This document shows positions 1-12,196 of a DNA stretch of 64,000 nucleotides, piece by piece. How positions within the stretch are numbered: the first letter of the stretch is position 1; each line of letters opens with the position of its first letter. Below the pieces are notes generated by a model. The model ran no database searches. It was not told the origin of the DNA and was given only the letters and a program-made list of their open reading frames with translations. This DNA comes from Endocalyx cinctus (taxonomy: Eukaryota; Ascomycota; Sordariomycetes; Amphisphaeriales; Apiosporaceae). The stretch spans positions 2,046,001 to 2,110,000 of the forward strand of contig BCKC01000004.1 of NCBI GenBank assembly GCA_001600455.1, written 5' to 3'. A program made the position numbers and the translations under genes.

Positions 1-563
1 TCAGGTTAAGCAAGGAAGAGAAATAGTAATATAAAAAACCGTAAGCAAACTAGCGGGGTAGGTAATTACTTTTCCATATATTCTCGTCCGGCATTTCCGA
101 ACATCTGAGCGGCGCCGGGGGCGTTGGTGAAGCCCCTAGTCTCGGCAGTCATCATGACGGTGGTTCCGGTCGGGTTCTCTCTGTCGTTGAAGAAAGATTG
201 AAGACTACCACGCATCATCTTCTCGAAGCCGACAACCATGGCGCAGTCGGCCGCTCCGTAGGCGACGGCGTTTCTCGCCAGGGCCAAGCCGGTCGAGCCG
301 GTCGAACAGTTGTTGTTCACGTTGACGATGGGTATTTGGGTCATACCGAATTGGTAGAAGACTCTCTGACCACAGGTCGAGTCACCGTAGCAGTAGCAGG
401 CGAAACCTTGCTCAACATCGTCGTAGTTGATCTTGGCGTCCAACATAGCCTTCACACCGGCCTCGAAACCAAGTTCTGTATAATCTACCTTTCCTCGGGG
501 CTTGATGAACTTGGTCATACCAACGCCTAATACGTAGACGGGTTGTTTCTGTTTGGCGGGCAT
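1..563 (-). CDS. SCP2-type thiolase (sterol carrier protein x / acetyl-CoA acyltransferase-like), N-terminal part, cut by window edge
   Basis: Seen: the ATG at 563 starts MPAKQKQPVYVLGVGMTKF, the usual start of the SCP2-thiolase branch. The nucleophilic cysteine lies in NNNCSTGSTGLALARNA, followed by GAADCAMVVGFEKM. The first exon is 563..70 (164 codons plus two bases). It ends at a GTAATT donor at 69-64. The rest of the window is intron with a GCTTAAC branch-like site near position 10, and the acceptor and remaining exons lie to the left. Known: these enzymes cleave 3-oxoacyl-CoA, mostly branched or sterol side chains, in peroxisomes. Inferred: same role here. The C-terminus, and so any peroxisomal signal or SCP2 domain, is outside the window. 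Fairly sure of family, not of substrate. Confidence 0.85.
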
Positions 564-1386
564 CTTGCTGTTTTTTTTTTTTTTTTTTTTTCTTCTGGGT
601 CTTTCTTTTCTTTCCTTACTATGTAATTGTGAAAATAAAATGAAGAGATAAAGAATAAGATAAAATACAAATAAATTGATAAATATGTAAATGAAGTGAT
701 GTTTATATGTAAGTACTTAAAGTACTTTACGAAGATAAAAAATAACGGGAACTTCTTTGGGAACCTCTTTAGTACTTAGTTTGCTTATGGAATAAATACT
801 AACTGTGTACTGTATAAAAAGGGTGATCGGTAAGTTTCAGGCTTTTCTTCTTCTCTAAACCTCGGCGAATGTGTTTTTTTCACTTCACACTTTGACCGAT
901 GAACCGATGCTAAATCACAATATAACAATAGAAATATAAAAATAAACCGTGGCAAAGATGAAAATGTATCCTGAAATTAAAACGCTGTTCCGGTAATAGC
1001 TGCGGGGAGGAGTAATACAAAAAGACGGGGTTCGGTCAAGACTTCGCTCATCTTAAAAGAAAAAGAGCCGAGGTATGTTGTCATTCTCCTCAAAGAGCCA
1101 GTACACGTATAGTAATGAATATCATCATCATCACTATATTCCCCCCTGACAGCCCTGGCAACAACCTGGTTGGCTACTCATTCTCCCCTTTATCGATAAG
1201 GCAACGGTAACGGTAACCCTTGGTATTTCGTGTACTCCCGTAGTTTCCATGAATCATATTTGACTTTGTTCATCTCGTCCGCTCGTGAAACACGTTCACG
1301 CCCGACCGTCTCTAATATCATTTTTTTAAGAGAGGTGAGTTGACGATATCGCGCTCTTCAAGCAATATTTCTTTTTAATCTACCCG
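564..1386. other. intergenic, AT-rich
   Basis: This is the upstream region of the thiolase. A T-run of about 20 lies just before the ATG (about 570-591), which is an A-run on the coding strand. The rest is AT-rich DNA without an open frame of coding character. No tRNA or repeat seen. Confidence 0.6.
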
Positions 1387-2111
1387 CTATAGAGCGCAAA
1401 TTGGACAATGGTCCGAAAAAGGTACCGTCAGCATAGATATTCGTACTATCAGGTTCGTCAACGTCTCTCGCATATCCTGGCATGAATCATCTAATGGTCC
1501 TTCCCATCTGACGGTACGAAAGACGCGATTAGCCTGTTCGAGAGTCATGGTGCAAACATACGCTCCATCGAGACTCGTAACGATAAGCTCTCTCGCTTTC
1601 TCGAACCCCTCTAACGTGGACCTTTCGCCAGGCTCAACCGCCCGAGGAAGCCACATAACATCACCCTTGATATGCCCTCCATCTGTGTATATCTGCCAAA
1701 TTTTGCAGCGTTGAAGTGGCATGTTCAAGACCTCGAGACGGGCTCGTGTCCAGTGAGTCGCTATAATGTTCCGTCCAGGCTCAACCCGAGAGGATGGGCC
1801 AAAGAAGCTGGTCACGTTTTCTATGGTGTCGGTCCCGGTGACGACGAGGCGTCGTAATATTAATCTAACATCTTCTCGTTAACGACATAACAATCCAAAC
1901 ATTTGCCGCAAAGAATTATTAACTGTTCGATAACTTACAGGATCCTAGATATGGTTTCTGCTATTGATCGTCCCCGTTCTCCTGGGAGAGTAAGTCCCGT
2001 GAGAACAAGCAGAACTTGAACGTCTAGCTTGCGTGATGCAACATTTACGGCATATTCATCGAGTGCCATATAGGCGCCGGCGAGCGGATTGACTAATATA
2101 ACGGAGGACAT
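1387..2111 (-). CDS. hypothetical protein, two exons
   Basis: I do not recognise this protein. Exon 1 is 2111..1939 (ATG start MSSVILVNPLAGAYMALDEY). It ends in a perfect GTAAGT donor. The intron is 1938..1865, with a CGTTAAC branch-like site and a TAG acceptor. Exon 2 is 1864..1387. The two exons join in frame (ATC CT|A TTA) to 216 residues plus stop. The second exon alone begins with GTG, so a one-exon call would miss the true start. The sequence looks globular, with hydrophobic and charged residues mixed, a short hydrophobic stretch near residues 55-65 (ILLLILRRLVV), and a C-terminal CPICAL. No signal peptide is obvious. The neighbours do not suggest a role. The frame-perfect splice and mixed composition support a real gene. 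More exons upstream cannot be excluded. Confidence 0.55.
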
Positions 2112-3725
2112 ACCGAAGGACGTGATGGGGGAACTGTTGATCGGCCGCTTAGATATTTTACCACAAATTTAATGTATAAGTTGGATAAGCAGAAAGAATT
2201 GATGAAGGGGGGGGGGGAAGGTATTTTCCAGAGTAAAAATTACGTGGATTGTATATATATTTCTAAGCTATTCCGAGAATGTTGACGAAAGTCGAAAAGG
2301 TTTCTTGGTCAGGCTGACGTCTTCGAACACCACTGATTATCCTACTTTACGCTTCTTGGAGCAAGAGACGTTAAACAGCACCTGAGAAATGAAACCACGA
2401 AACCTTACTCGGAAGGAAACTGCTCCAGTATATGAATTCGGACGGAAAGTCTCATATCAACATTCACAATGCAGCAGGTAAATAAACCCGGCAGCTCTTA
2501 CCCATAGTCGCTTGTTACTGACGTCGACGAAGGATAGACGATACGATCCTAAGTCCCAAGTTGAACCGTATAAATCAACAAGGACGTCGCGACTTCAAGT
2601 GCTGCAAAGAGCTCACCTTTAATCTACGTCTTCCATCATCAGAGAGAAGAGTTTCCCGGGTGGTGGGCGATGGTTGAGTGCTCATTAACGAGGCCAGGCT
2701 TGGTTTCGACGACAGAACGATATAAAGGACACTATCTCGTACGAATTTCGAGTTATGGAAGGCGCCAAATGAACACGAGGATAATACTGGAGCTGTGCAA
2801 TACGTAATAACCTTAAGATTCTAGATAGATACAGACGTGCGAAGATCGGAGAGCTCCCTTCCACTTCATTCTGATCGACAAATGCAACAAGGTAATCAAA
2901 TCGTGTTGCTTATGATTCCTCCTCTTTTTGACACAAAAGTACTTTAACGAGGGTGCGAGAGATGGAGCTGCATCGGATATGCGGGATGAATCTATCGGAC
3001 GAAGTAAAGAACTACCGATTTTTGTTACGGACAGCGAGTAAGTTTAAGTTTGGATGGCACCGCATATGCCCACGTGCAAGTGACACCGTAGCCCTACTCG
3101 AAATATGTATGTACCTACTAGTCATAGCCCTACCCCGGAATACTATCGACCGGAACTCAATTATGAGGCTTTTTGATTTTTCAAGTTCATCTGATATTGA
3201 TTTTTATCTAACGTCTACACCCCCACCGGTATCATGAGTTTCCATAAAAGGTTTCATAAGACAAAAAGAAAATTCGTTATTCCCCTATATGAAAAAAAAA
3301 GTTCTAAAATGGTCCCTAATTGTAATTTGTGTAAATATACATTTCCAAGAATCGAAGAGTGCTTCTTTCAATCATCTTCATCCGCCCAAAAGCGTGAGCC
3401 AAGCCAAGCCCATACCATACACATATCTCTCTCGTACAACTCGCCGTCACCATATGAATCGTTCATCGTTGATTTCGCCAGACAAGAATAGTAAAAACAG
3501 ATTGCTTCTTGGTTTTTTTTTTTTAAATGCTCTTTTTTTCTTCTTTGTTTGCCACGTAAACTACAAAACAACACACAATAAACACTATAGATTACATCTC
3601 TTGAAAAATGGGAAAGAAAAAAACAAAACAATGAACAGCTTCTACTACTTTGCTAGCTTAACCAACAACTTCAGATTCATTTCTCTCTTTCATCTTCATC
3701 CCTCCTCCTCCTTTATACAACCATT
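2112..3725. other. intergenic, no supported gene
   Basis: About 1.6 kb. There is a run of 11 G at 2207-2217. Open frames at 2953-3237, 3234-3491 and 3289-3729 (+) overlap one another in low-complexity AT-rich DNA. They show no domain, no splice logic and no codon bias, so I do not call them. The last part (about 3600-3725) is probably the 3' UTR of the wall-protein gene. Confidence 0.5.
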
Positions 3726-4793
3726 TTAGTTCTTGCGGAAAGAACCGGTAGGGTAAGCCGGAACGGTGCCGTTACCGGTCGGGTAAGGGACGGGGACGAC
3801 CGAGGCGGTAGCCGTGACGGTAACGTCCTCGGCGTCGTCGGTCGAGCACTCGTCCTCGCTGTCGTCGGCGCTCGAGTCGTCGGCGGACGAGTCGGCGGCT
3901 TCGGTCACGGTAGCCTTGGAAGGGTTGGTAGCCGAAACAACGGCGGCGCTGCTGCTGGTGCTAGCGACGGCGGCGGCGGTGACGTAGACGGTGCTGGCGG
4001 AGGCGGTCTCGGTGACGGTCACGGTGACGGGGACACACTCGCCCGAGTCGGCACCAGAGCTGGAACCGGCACCGGCGCTGGGGTTGCTCTCGGCGCCGAC
4101 GACGGTGCTGGTGACGGCGGGCTGGATGGTCACGGTGCGGGTACCGGTCGAGGTCATGGTGGTGGTGGTGGTGCTGTCGATGGTGGTGTCGCTGTTGGCG
4201 GAGCCGGCCGAGAAAGGCACGGCGCTGACGGTGACGTACTGGGTGAAGGTCGACTTCATGGTCGTGACGCGGACGGACTGCGAGCCGGAGGGTCCGAGGG
4301 TCATGGTGAGGACCTGGTCGGTGGTACCGATGGACTGAACGACGGCGCTGGTGCCGGTCTCGGCAGGCAAGCTGGCGGCCGGGGTGGTGGCAGCGGTGCT
4401 GGCGGAGACGGTAACGGTCGAGGTCACACCGGTGATCAAACCGCTGGAGTGAGCGTCGATCATGGAGCTCGAGACGGACTCGGCAGCGGTGACGGGGCAG
4501 ACCGTCGTGGTAAGGTCGATGACCTCGGTAACAACAACGGGAGTGGCGGCGGCGGTACCGTTAAGACCAACGGAGGCGGAAGCCGGGCAGTTGGTAATAG
4601 TGGGCGCACACGAGGTGATAGTGTGGGTCGAGGTAATGGCGACGGTCAAAGTCGTTAGGGAGGGGGCGGCGCTAACGGTCTCATTGCGACGAACGTAAGG
4701 AGCGTGGGCACCGTGGAAGTGTCTCGGGTGGTGGTTGTACGAAGCCGAAGCAACGCTGGCGAGAAGGCCAAAAACAACGGTAGCAGACTTCAT
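3726..4793 (-). CDS. secreted Ser/Thr/Val-rich cell-wall-type protein
   Basis: Single-exon frame of 355 residues. Residues 1-17 (MKSATVVFGLLASVASA) form a clear signal peptide, followed by a His-rich stretch (SYNHHPRHFHGAH). The body is low complexity in Ser, Thr, Ala and Val with repeated TVTV/TSTVTV blocks, as in heavily O-mannosylated fungal wall proteins. Cysteine-containing motifs HTITSCAPTITNCPA and DLTTTVCPVTAAE resemble those in fungal adhesin/GPI-protein families. An acidic Ser/Asp patch (DSSADDSSADDSEDE) lies near residue 310. The end (YPTGSFRKN) has no hydrophobic GPI-attachment tail, so it is probably secreted or wall-trapped rather than GPI-anchored. Third-position G/C is very high, which creates long antisense frames. 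Role inferred as structural or surface; no enzymatic function seen. Confidence 0.8.
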   Translation of the reverse strand: MKSATVVFGLLASVASASYNHHPRHFHGAHAPYVRRNETVSAAPSLTTLTVAITSTHTITSCAPTITNCPASASVGLNGTAAATPVVVTEVIDLTTTVCPVTAAESVSSSMIDAHSSGLITGVTSTVTVSASTAATTPAASLPAETGTSAVVQSIGTTDQVLTMTLGPSGSQSVRVTTMKSTFTQYVTVSAVPFSAGSANSDTTIDSTTTTTMTSTGTRTVTIQPAVTSTVVGAESNPSAGAGSSSGADSGECVPVTVTVTETASASTVYVTAAAVASTSSSAAVVSATNPSKATVTEAADSSADDSSADDSEDECSTDDAEDVTVTATASVVPVPYPTGNGTVPAYPTGSFRKN

Positions 4794-6870
4794 TTTGAGG
4801 AATTTGTGGGGTTTTCTTTATATCTTCTTAAAAAAAAAAGGAGGCTCGTGAACTCAGTCTAGTGACGTTCTCTTAGGTTTTAATTTCAGATTCGCTTTAG
4901 GAAGTTTTATCTCCGATTTGATACTTCGACTTGTCAAAAAGAATGGACGAGTGCAGGATATGCAGTTCAAAGTTGTGGTTTGTTCAAAGAGCGAAAGTCG
5001 ATTCCGCGAGGCTTAAGCAGACACAGTTGCCGTTTTGTTTACGAAGAGAAAATGGTTGATTGTGCGCGTAAAGTAGAATTGAATAGCTGGCTATATGCAG
5101 GAATGTAGACGGTCAAAGAGCGACAGCGTCGAAAAGTATAAAAGCAAAAAAAAAGAAGGGCTTGAGATAAGACTCGAAAAAAAGAGAGTATAGACGTGAG
5201 TGGTGAAGAAGAAAAGGAGGAGAAAAAAGAGAGGGTAGTAGGAGGTTTAGGAGGGTGAGCCCTTTTACATGATCTGAACTGGTTTGGGCTTCTACATAGT
5301 GTAGTAGACGTAGCCCACTTTCGCTTCATCCTGGAAGAGATTACTGGGGGGTGTGGGTGAGGAGACGGAGGCATTGGAAAATAACAAGGGGGATACTTGC
5401 ATAGCCTCTGATATTTTCTTTGGATCGCATTGAAACTCCACTAATTTACTTCTATGTTGAGATGAATGGACGGATAGGACGCTCGCCTAAAGGATACTAT
5501 TAACAAGGAAGAAGACTACGAAGAAATCAAGATTCTCTATCTTCCCTTTCTAGTTTGGACCGGGTTTTCTCTGACGAACCAGGAACCGAGCACGACCAAA
5601 GACCATCAAAGACCCGCAGAACATCTGAATAAAAAAAGAGGAAAAAAAAAAGATAAAAAAAGGGGGGGAGGAGGAGGAATACCCTTGTCAATTATGGATG
5701 CAGGTACAACACGGTGAAACGATGAGCTGAACCAATTAAAAAAAAATAAGAAATAAATTATTTTAAATCGTGTGTCGGATCATTTTCTCTATTCCGCCCA
5801 CATCTGCATATTTTCCATCTTTTGAGCCGTCTTTTCCCCTTTTTATACCACGCTAGGAATAGTACGAGAAAAAAAAAAGACAGCGGGAAATCGTCGAAGT
5901 GTCTCTGAATAAACAATTTTGGCGATCGACCGTTATTGATGGACTAACATTTCCTGGTTCAATTTTGTGAACGCGCTTAGATCATTTGTAAATCACCCGC
6001 TGCGTCGGGATATTTCTTTCTTTCTTTCTTTTTCTTTTTTAAATTGAAAAATGATTGTTGTTTTTGAAATAAGTGGTAGTCTGACATTCTTAAAGTCTGG
6101 GCATAATATCGTAGGATTTGGATTCTGCCCCATCTTGACCAGGTAATCTTTTTCTGGGTACTCCTATAAACAAGTATACTTGTAGTGTATATTTGGAAAT
6201 TTGAAGGGGAAAAAAAAACCTATTTATTTCGTTTGCGTGGTTTACTGCGTACACATGTATCCCATGTCCTGGAATCCTCGAGACCCAATGAATATATTAT
6301 CGTCCGAAAATGTACACGTATAGATGCATTCAGCTTTCGCCTGGGAATCCCAGCTCGGAATAACCCCATTCGATGTCGTGAAAAAAAGGCGGCACCAATA
6401 TGAGATGCGACGGACGAGAATCAATTAGACTATTTGGTCTGGTACGTTGGTTAAACAAAAACTAACCCTTCGTTGTCAAAAGATCCCGAAACTGAGCAAA
6501 TATTGGGAAACTAAAATGAAGTATCGGCTTAAGATAGGATTTTTAATATTGCAATTGATTGTGATTGATAATGTTTGATCAGCACTCTCAAGGAGGAGGC
6601 TTTGATATGTCTATACTAACCTACTACAAAAGTAAATGCATAGTATACCACGTACTACTATAATCACGTCGGCGGATCATGTAAACATATGGTAATTGTA
6701 ACCGTGTTATGTGAACTGGACAACTTTCCCAACATGGTTGCATTGATGACGAAGGTGCTGTGCCTTTTTCATCGACAGCGCTTGTCGACCTGGGAATATT
6801 TTTGGAGTTTACCCTGTGGTTCGTTCACTTGAAAAAGGTGATGCCAGTACACTCGCACTCCTGGCAGTAC

Positions 6871-6890
6871 TTAGGTACTTAAGTACCTAA
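6871..6890. repeat. 20-bp perfect palindrome TTAGGTACTTAAGTACCTAA
   Basis: The sequence equals its own reverse complement over 20 bases. Related TACCTA/TAAGTA blocks recur in other intergenic regions of this window (about 712-728, 17763-17790, 19812-19825, 38185-38206). Function unknown. Confidence 0.7.
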
Positions 6891-8101
6891 CCTACATATA
6901 ATCACAAACCAACCCGCGCGCCACGCAACTCCTTAATAATCTCATGGGAAGACACGCATGCTGTCGCAGCACATTATCGTGGCTTCTGATGTCACACCAT
7001 CTTGTTCACCCGTCCCTTTATTCTTATTCCTCTTCTTTGTCCCCTCTCTCTTTTTCCTCTCTTTTCTTTTCTTTTCTTTCCATGTGTTTCTATAGAGCGG
7101 TCTGACATAATTTGTACTTCCATACCGTCAGACTACCTACAACACACTACATACGCTGATACGGTACAACAACAACACAATGTGTCACGGTTTACTGTAA
7201 CAAGCAATCCAGCAATCCAACAATTCAGAAGGGAATTCTTCCTCCCCCTCTTTTTCTTGATCATTTTGAAAATTATCATTAGCCAATCTCGATGAAACGG
7301 GCCGCTCTATACTAACCTAGTACTAACCTTTACCGTATATAATCTGACCCTACTCAGATCGGCCGATAGGGCGATGATAGATAGCTTTTAGCCTCCGCCC
7401 GTAGTTGTATTAGTTCTACCCTTTTCAGTGTAATTAACTCTGTAATTATATCTATTACCCTGAAACAGTCGTTGACTAAATTGACCTTGTTTTAATAAAC
7501 TTATTCTTATTTTTGGCCCCGGAAATTACAAAGAATAAAGTAAAAAAAAAAAAGGAAAATAAAAGAACCTGGTTTTTAGTGAACTGCTATAGTGGCAAAC
7601 AGGGGTTTCTCGTTTCACTATTATTACTGTTGCACGGCTTTCTTAAGACCTAGAATTATTACTATGGGTAACCCAAATACTACTTGTACATGTATGTAAG
7701 TTGGTTTTCCCGCCAGATAAAAAATCCCGGTACACCAATTTCCTAATTCTTAGGTGTTTATTCGCAATTCATAATATGGACGTGATGAGTTATTATGCAC
7801 ACTGCTATACTTTGTATACAATTCAGAATTAATATTTTTCATATATATGTACCCTTATATGTAGCTGTTCATATATGTCAAAATAATAATCATAGAACGC
7901 TATGACTTATAACTCTTGTCAATATAGAACAAAGTAGCCCGCGTGGCAGCCACAGACCCCTAGGTCTCACATTTGAGATAGAAAACGGATCGGTTGATTG
8001 CATCGCGCTTTCACCACCCCACTGGTGGTGCAAAGCTATGAAGAGTTTTATTATTCTCATCATACGGCCTAAGCCAAGCCCGGTTGAAGGACTGGATGCT
8101 A

Positions 8102-8140
8102 ACTACTACTACCACTACCGCTACTACTACTACTACTACA
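8102..8140. repeat. (ACT)n trinucleotide microsatellite, slightly interrupted
   Basis: ACT/CTA units repeat over about 39 bases with two ACC/CCG interruptions. It lies in intergenic DNA downstream of the methionine synthase gene. Confidence 0.8.
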
Positions 8141-8553
8141 CACATGACAGCTTCATGTCTTCCCTCTCCGCACCGTAACTGGATAATATCCGCACAGAAA
8201 TAAATCAATTCGCCATAAACGCCATCCTCCCCTTTTTGACCCGGTTGATGGGCCGTGGTATCTCAACCTAACCTGTATATGCCTTGTTGAATGCACCGGT
8301 TCCCCGCCTGTTTTTCCATATAACTTTTTTGGTATAGCTCCACAATTTTATGAAAACCCAGGTCTGCGAGAACGCCGATGTTGAGATCGAATCAAATGTC
8401 CAGCCCAGTCCAGGGCAGATATGCAATGATGAAAAAAATGAAAAAGAAAAAGAATAAAGGAATAAAACATGAAGGTAAACGTGTGTAGCACACCATTTAC
8501 TTCGGCCGCCCATTTTACTCGTCATGAGCGTCGTTATACACACAAGTAATCAT

Positions 8554-10995
8554 TTATTTGCTGTACTTGGCACGGAAGAACTTGGCGGCGTTGACCATGT
8601 TGACCAAAGCCTCCTTAGTCTCCTTCCATTGACGGGTCTTGAGACCGCAGTCAGGGTCGATCCAGAGCTGCTCCGGCTTGAGGTACGCCAACATCTCCTC
8701 GATGCGGTCGCGGATCTCCTGCTCGCTGGGCACACGGGGCGAGTGGATGTCGTAGACACCAGGGCCGATGTGGCGAGGGTAGGCAGAGTCGACGAAAACG
8801 CCCAAGAGCTTGGCGTCCGACTTGCTGTTCTCGATCGAGAGCACATCGGCATCAAGAGCAGAGATAGCGTGGAAGAAGTCTTGGAACTCGGAGTAGCAGA
8901 AGTGGGAGTGGATCTGGGTAGAGTCCTCTACACCGACGGTCGACAGACGGAAAGCCTTGACGGCCCAGTCGAGGTAAGCCTCACGTTCCTTACCGGATCG
9001 CAGAGGCAGACCCTCTCGGAGGGCCGGCTCGTCAACCTGGATGACGTCAACGCCGGCCTTCTCGAGGTCGACGACTTCGTCGCGAAGAGCCAAAGCCAGT
9101 TGCTCGGCCTGGACCGACTGGTGGACATCATCACGAGGGAAGGACCATCTCAAACAAGTGACCGGGCCAGTCAACATACCCTTCATGGGCTTCTTAGAGA
9201 CAGACACGGCGTACTTGGACTCCTTGACGGTCATCGGAGCCGGGCGAGAGATGTCACCGACGACGATAGGGGGTCGGACACAACGAGATCCGTAGCTCTG
9301 AACCCAACCGAACGTAGTGAAGGCATAACCGTCAAGACGCTCGCCGAAGTACTGAACCATGTCGTTACGCTCGGGCTCACCGTGGACGTAGACGTCAAGG
9401 TCAAGCTCATCCTGGATCTTGACGTTCATGTCGATCTCCTGCTCAATGAACCTGTCGTATTGGGCTTCGGTGATCTCACCCTTGGTGAACTTGGAACGCT
9501 GAATTCGGATCTCCTTAGTCTGGGGGAAAGAGCCGATGGTGGTGGTGGGGAAAAGAGGAAGGTTGAGCTTCTTCTGCTGAGCAGCAATTCTGGTAGGAAA
9601 CTCGGACTTGCGGTTGTAGTCACCAGCAACGATCTTGGATTGTCTCTCCTTGACGTGGGGGTTGTTGGTTCGGGCCGAAGTGGCACGAGCGTTCATAGAC
9701 TTGGCGTTAGCCTCGAGAGCCTCCTTCACGGAAGCAGGACCCTCGGTGACGGCCTTGGCGATGGTGGCAATTTCAATGACCTTCTCCGAAGCAAAAGAGA
9801 ACCAGTCGGCGATCTCGGGGTCGAGCTTCTTCTCGCTCGCCAGAGTGTGAGGTGTGTGTAAGAGAGAGCTAGATGTGGCCACGATGACACGGTCCTTGCC
9901 GAGCTTCTGGACAGCCGACTCGGCAATCTCAATAGCACGCTTCATGTTGGTCTTCCAGATGTTTCGGCCATCCACGACACCAGCGGACAAGATGGTCTTG
10001 GGGCCAAGAGCTCCAATGACCGTCTCGAGCTGTTCAGGGTTGCGGACAAGGTCGACGTGGACAGCATAGATATCCTTGGGTAGAAGGTCAAGGTTGTGGA
10101 CAATGTCACCGAAGTAGGTGGTGAAGACGAGGTTGGGGATCTTGGCGCCTAAGCTGGCGAACTTCTCATAGGTAGGCTTGAAAGCAGCCTTGGTCTTTGC
10201 CGGGAGATCAAAGACGAGGACAGGCTCGTCAATCTGGACAGTCTCGGCACCAGCCTCCTTGAGCTTGGTGAGGAGCTGCTCGTAGATAGGTACGAGCTTG
10301 TCAAGAAGGTCGATGGGGTCGACACTCTGACCACGGTCGGCCTTGCCGAGGTGGAGGAAAGATACGGGACCGACCAGAACAGGTCGTGTGTTGATACCAG
10401 CTTCCTTGGCCTCAAGGAACTCGACGACAGCCTTAGGGCTGTCAACAAGCTTGAAAGTCTGGTTATCTTGGAGGGTGGGCTTGACGTAGTGGTAGTTTGA
10501 GTCGAACCATTTCACCATCTCCAAGCTAGGTACGTCGACACCACCCTTCTGGTGACCACGTCCCATAGCGAAGTATTCATCGACGGTGTTGAGGTTGGAG
10601 CTAGTGTATCGCTCGGGGACAGCCTATACGAAGAACCAAATGTCAGAAGCTGTCGAAATACTCCATGTTTTAGGTTGGCTTTGGGGTTTTAATCTACTTA
10701 CACCAAAGTCCTGGATGTGGCAGAGGACCTGGTCATACAGAGCAAAGTCATTGCTGGGGATGATGTCGACACCAGCATCTTTCTGGATCTTCCAGTGAGC
10801 GAGACGAAGACGCTTCGCCTCGGCAAGGAGATCGGCTTGGGACAAGTTGCCCGCCCAGTCTATTTATCATTCTGTTAGCTTTCTCCAAAGAGCTCTTGAG
10901 GCAATTATGCATGTCTACTTACAAGCTTCGGTGGCCTTCTTCAGGTCACGGAGTTTACCCATGCGGGGGAAACCCAAAACTGCTGACTGAACCAT
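8554..10995 (-). CDS. MET6: cobalamin-independent methionine synthase (5-methyltetrahydropteroyltriglutamate-homocysteine methyltransferase)
   Basis: Transfers a methyl group from 5-methyl-tetrahydropteroyl-triglutamate to homocysteine, the last step of methionine synthesis, in the cytosol. Three exons: 10995..10923, 10859..10702, 10623..8554, with GTAAGT donors and TAG acceptors. The joined product is 766 residues, nearly the length of yeast Met6 (767). Start: MVQSAVLGFPRMGKLRDLKKA, the family N-terminus with its VLGFPRMG motif. Zinc and substrate motifs of the C-terminal barrel are present: IHSHFCYSEF (His and Cys ligands), SIENSKSD, and DPDCGLKTR (last Cys ligand near residue 736). A possible 5' UTR intron (donor GTACGT near 11113, acceptor CTAG near 11064) and a CT-rich leader are visible. 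Codon use is strongly biased, as expected for a highly expressed gene, and leaves a 445-codon antisense frame (8524-9861, +) that is not a gene. Confidence 0.96.
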
Positions 10996-11214
10996 CTTGA
11001 ATTTCGTCTGTGCTGTACTAGATAAGAAAAGGGATTTTCTTCAAGCTCAATTGACCAGTTAGCTCTAGAAAGAAGAGAAGTGTAGAGAAAGATAAGAGTA
11101 TTAATATACGTACAATGAGAAAAACAAACTGTTACTTCTGATCCCCACAATATCTAAGTATTACAAGACTATATGTCCTTACGACAACAAGTCTTAAGAA
11201 CAGGATGAAGGTAA

Positions 11215-11312
11215 AGTTTGAGGGAAGAAGTATAAGGAGAAAAGAGAGATTAGAAGAAGAAAGAGAAGGAAGAGGGAGAAGAATTTAAAAGATGGAGGGG
11301 GAAGGGAGAAGA
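11215..11312 (-). promoter_or_regulatory. CT-rich tract upstream of MET6
   Basis: About 100 bases are almost purely purine on the + strand (AGGAAGAAG, GAGAAAAGAGAG, GGGAGAAG blocks), hence CT-rich on the MET6 sense strand. It starts about 220 bases before the ATG. Pyrimidine-rich stretches near the transcription start are common in highly expressed genes of filamentous fungi. The role here is inferred from position only. Confidence 0.4.
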
Positions 11313-12196
11313 TGTACTTGTAAGAAAAGCTTCTGTGGTGCAGGTTCCTAGGCCGGAGTAAGCGGTGAAGAGGGGTTCTATCTATTACCTCAAGTTTATG
11401 TAGTTATGCAGATTATCATAACCCCTAACAGTTTATCTAAGCCAGAAAAAAATATGGATGGCCAGATCTACCAGCTCAGTATTTAATTTATTATTGTTCT
11501 ATCCCAAGCTTTTACCAAATACTGGCGTATATTCAGGATTCAATTGCATGGAGCCCTGAGGGGTTTAGCTGCTAGCAGTCAGCAAAAAAAAAAAAAAAAA
11601 AAGATGATTTTTTTTTTTTATCAGTAGCATTGGTGGAGTTTAGTAGACTGGTGGGATGTAAGGTAGATCATAAGAGAGCTAGTATGTTACTGGATTAGCG
11701 TATAATGATAACATGCATAAGGGTCCGACAGCGGGGGAATCACGTCCAATAAGATTCTTCCAGCCCCTCCATTACTGTCCCTTAGCTGTAGCTTTTCTTT
11801 TGCGTATCTTAAACGGTCTAGGTCTTCTTCCTTGTATTCCTTAGCTCTTACGAATCGTTACTGTCGATATCCACAATTTATATTTGACGTATTAAAAATA
11901 ATGATACATTACCAATTACTCTATTATAAACCCTCCAAACACGTGGGTATCGTCGTCTACTTCAAGAATCTATTTGATATATATAGTACAGACTATAGTC
12001 TAGAAAGTTGTACGGTTTAACTCGTTGTTATGAAGTATTTATCCGTTTTACACAGTGAGATAATGAACTACGGTATCTTGAGTACCTACCCAGAGGTATG
12101 TAGGCTAGGATAAGCGCTAGCGTAAGCTCATATCTTTCTATAATGCATACGAAGGATCTAAGAGCATAACTACTACTACTGTACATACTGACATAG

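Larger units (their letters stand above)
4794..8553. other. 3.8 kb intergenic region without supported genes
   Basis: Upstream of the wall-protein gene the + strand is purine-rich (about 5140-5240), i.e. a CT-rich tract on the transcribed strand, as often found before fungal start codons. Further on is AT-rich DNA with mononucleotide runs, a perfect 20-bp palindrome at 6871-6890 and an (ACT)n microsatellite at 8102-8140. Frames at 5039-5374, 6185-6424, 7002-7295 and 8011-8543 look like chance. Confidence 0.5.

Noticed and set aside
8524..9861. 445-codon open frame on the + strand
   Set aside because: It lies fully antisense to MET6 exon 3. Strong third-position C/G bias in MET6 removes stops from the antisense frame; the translated sequence is Leu/Val/Asp-rich and unlike any protein.
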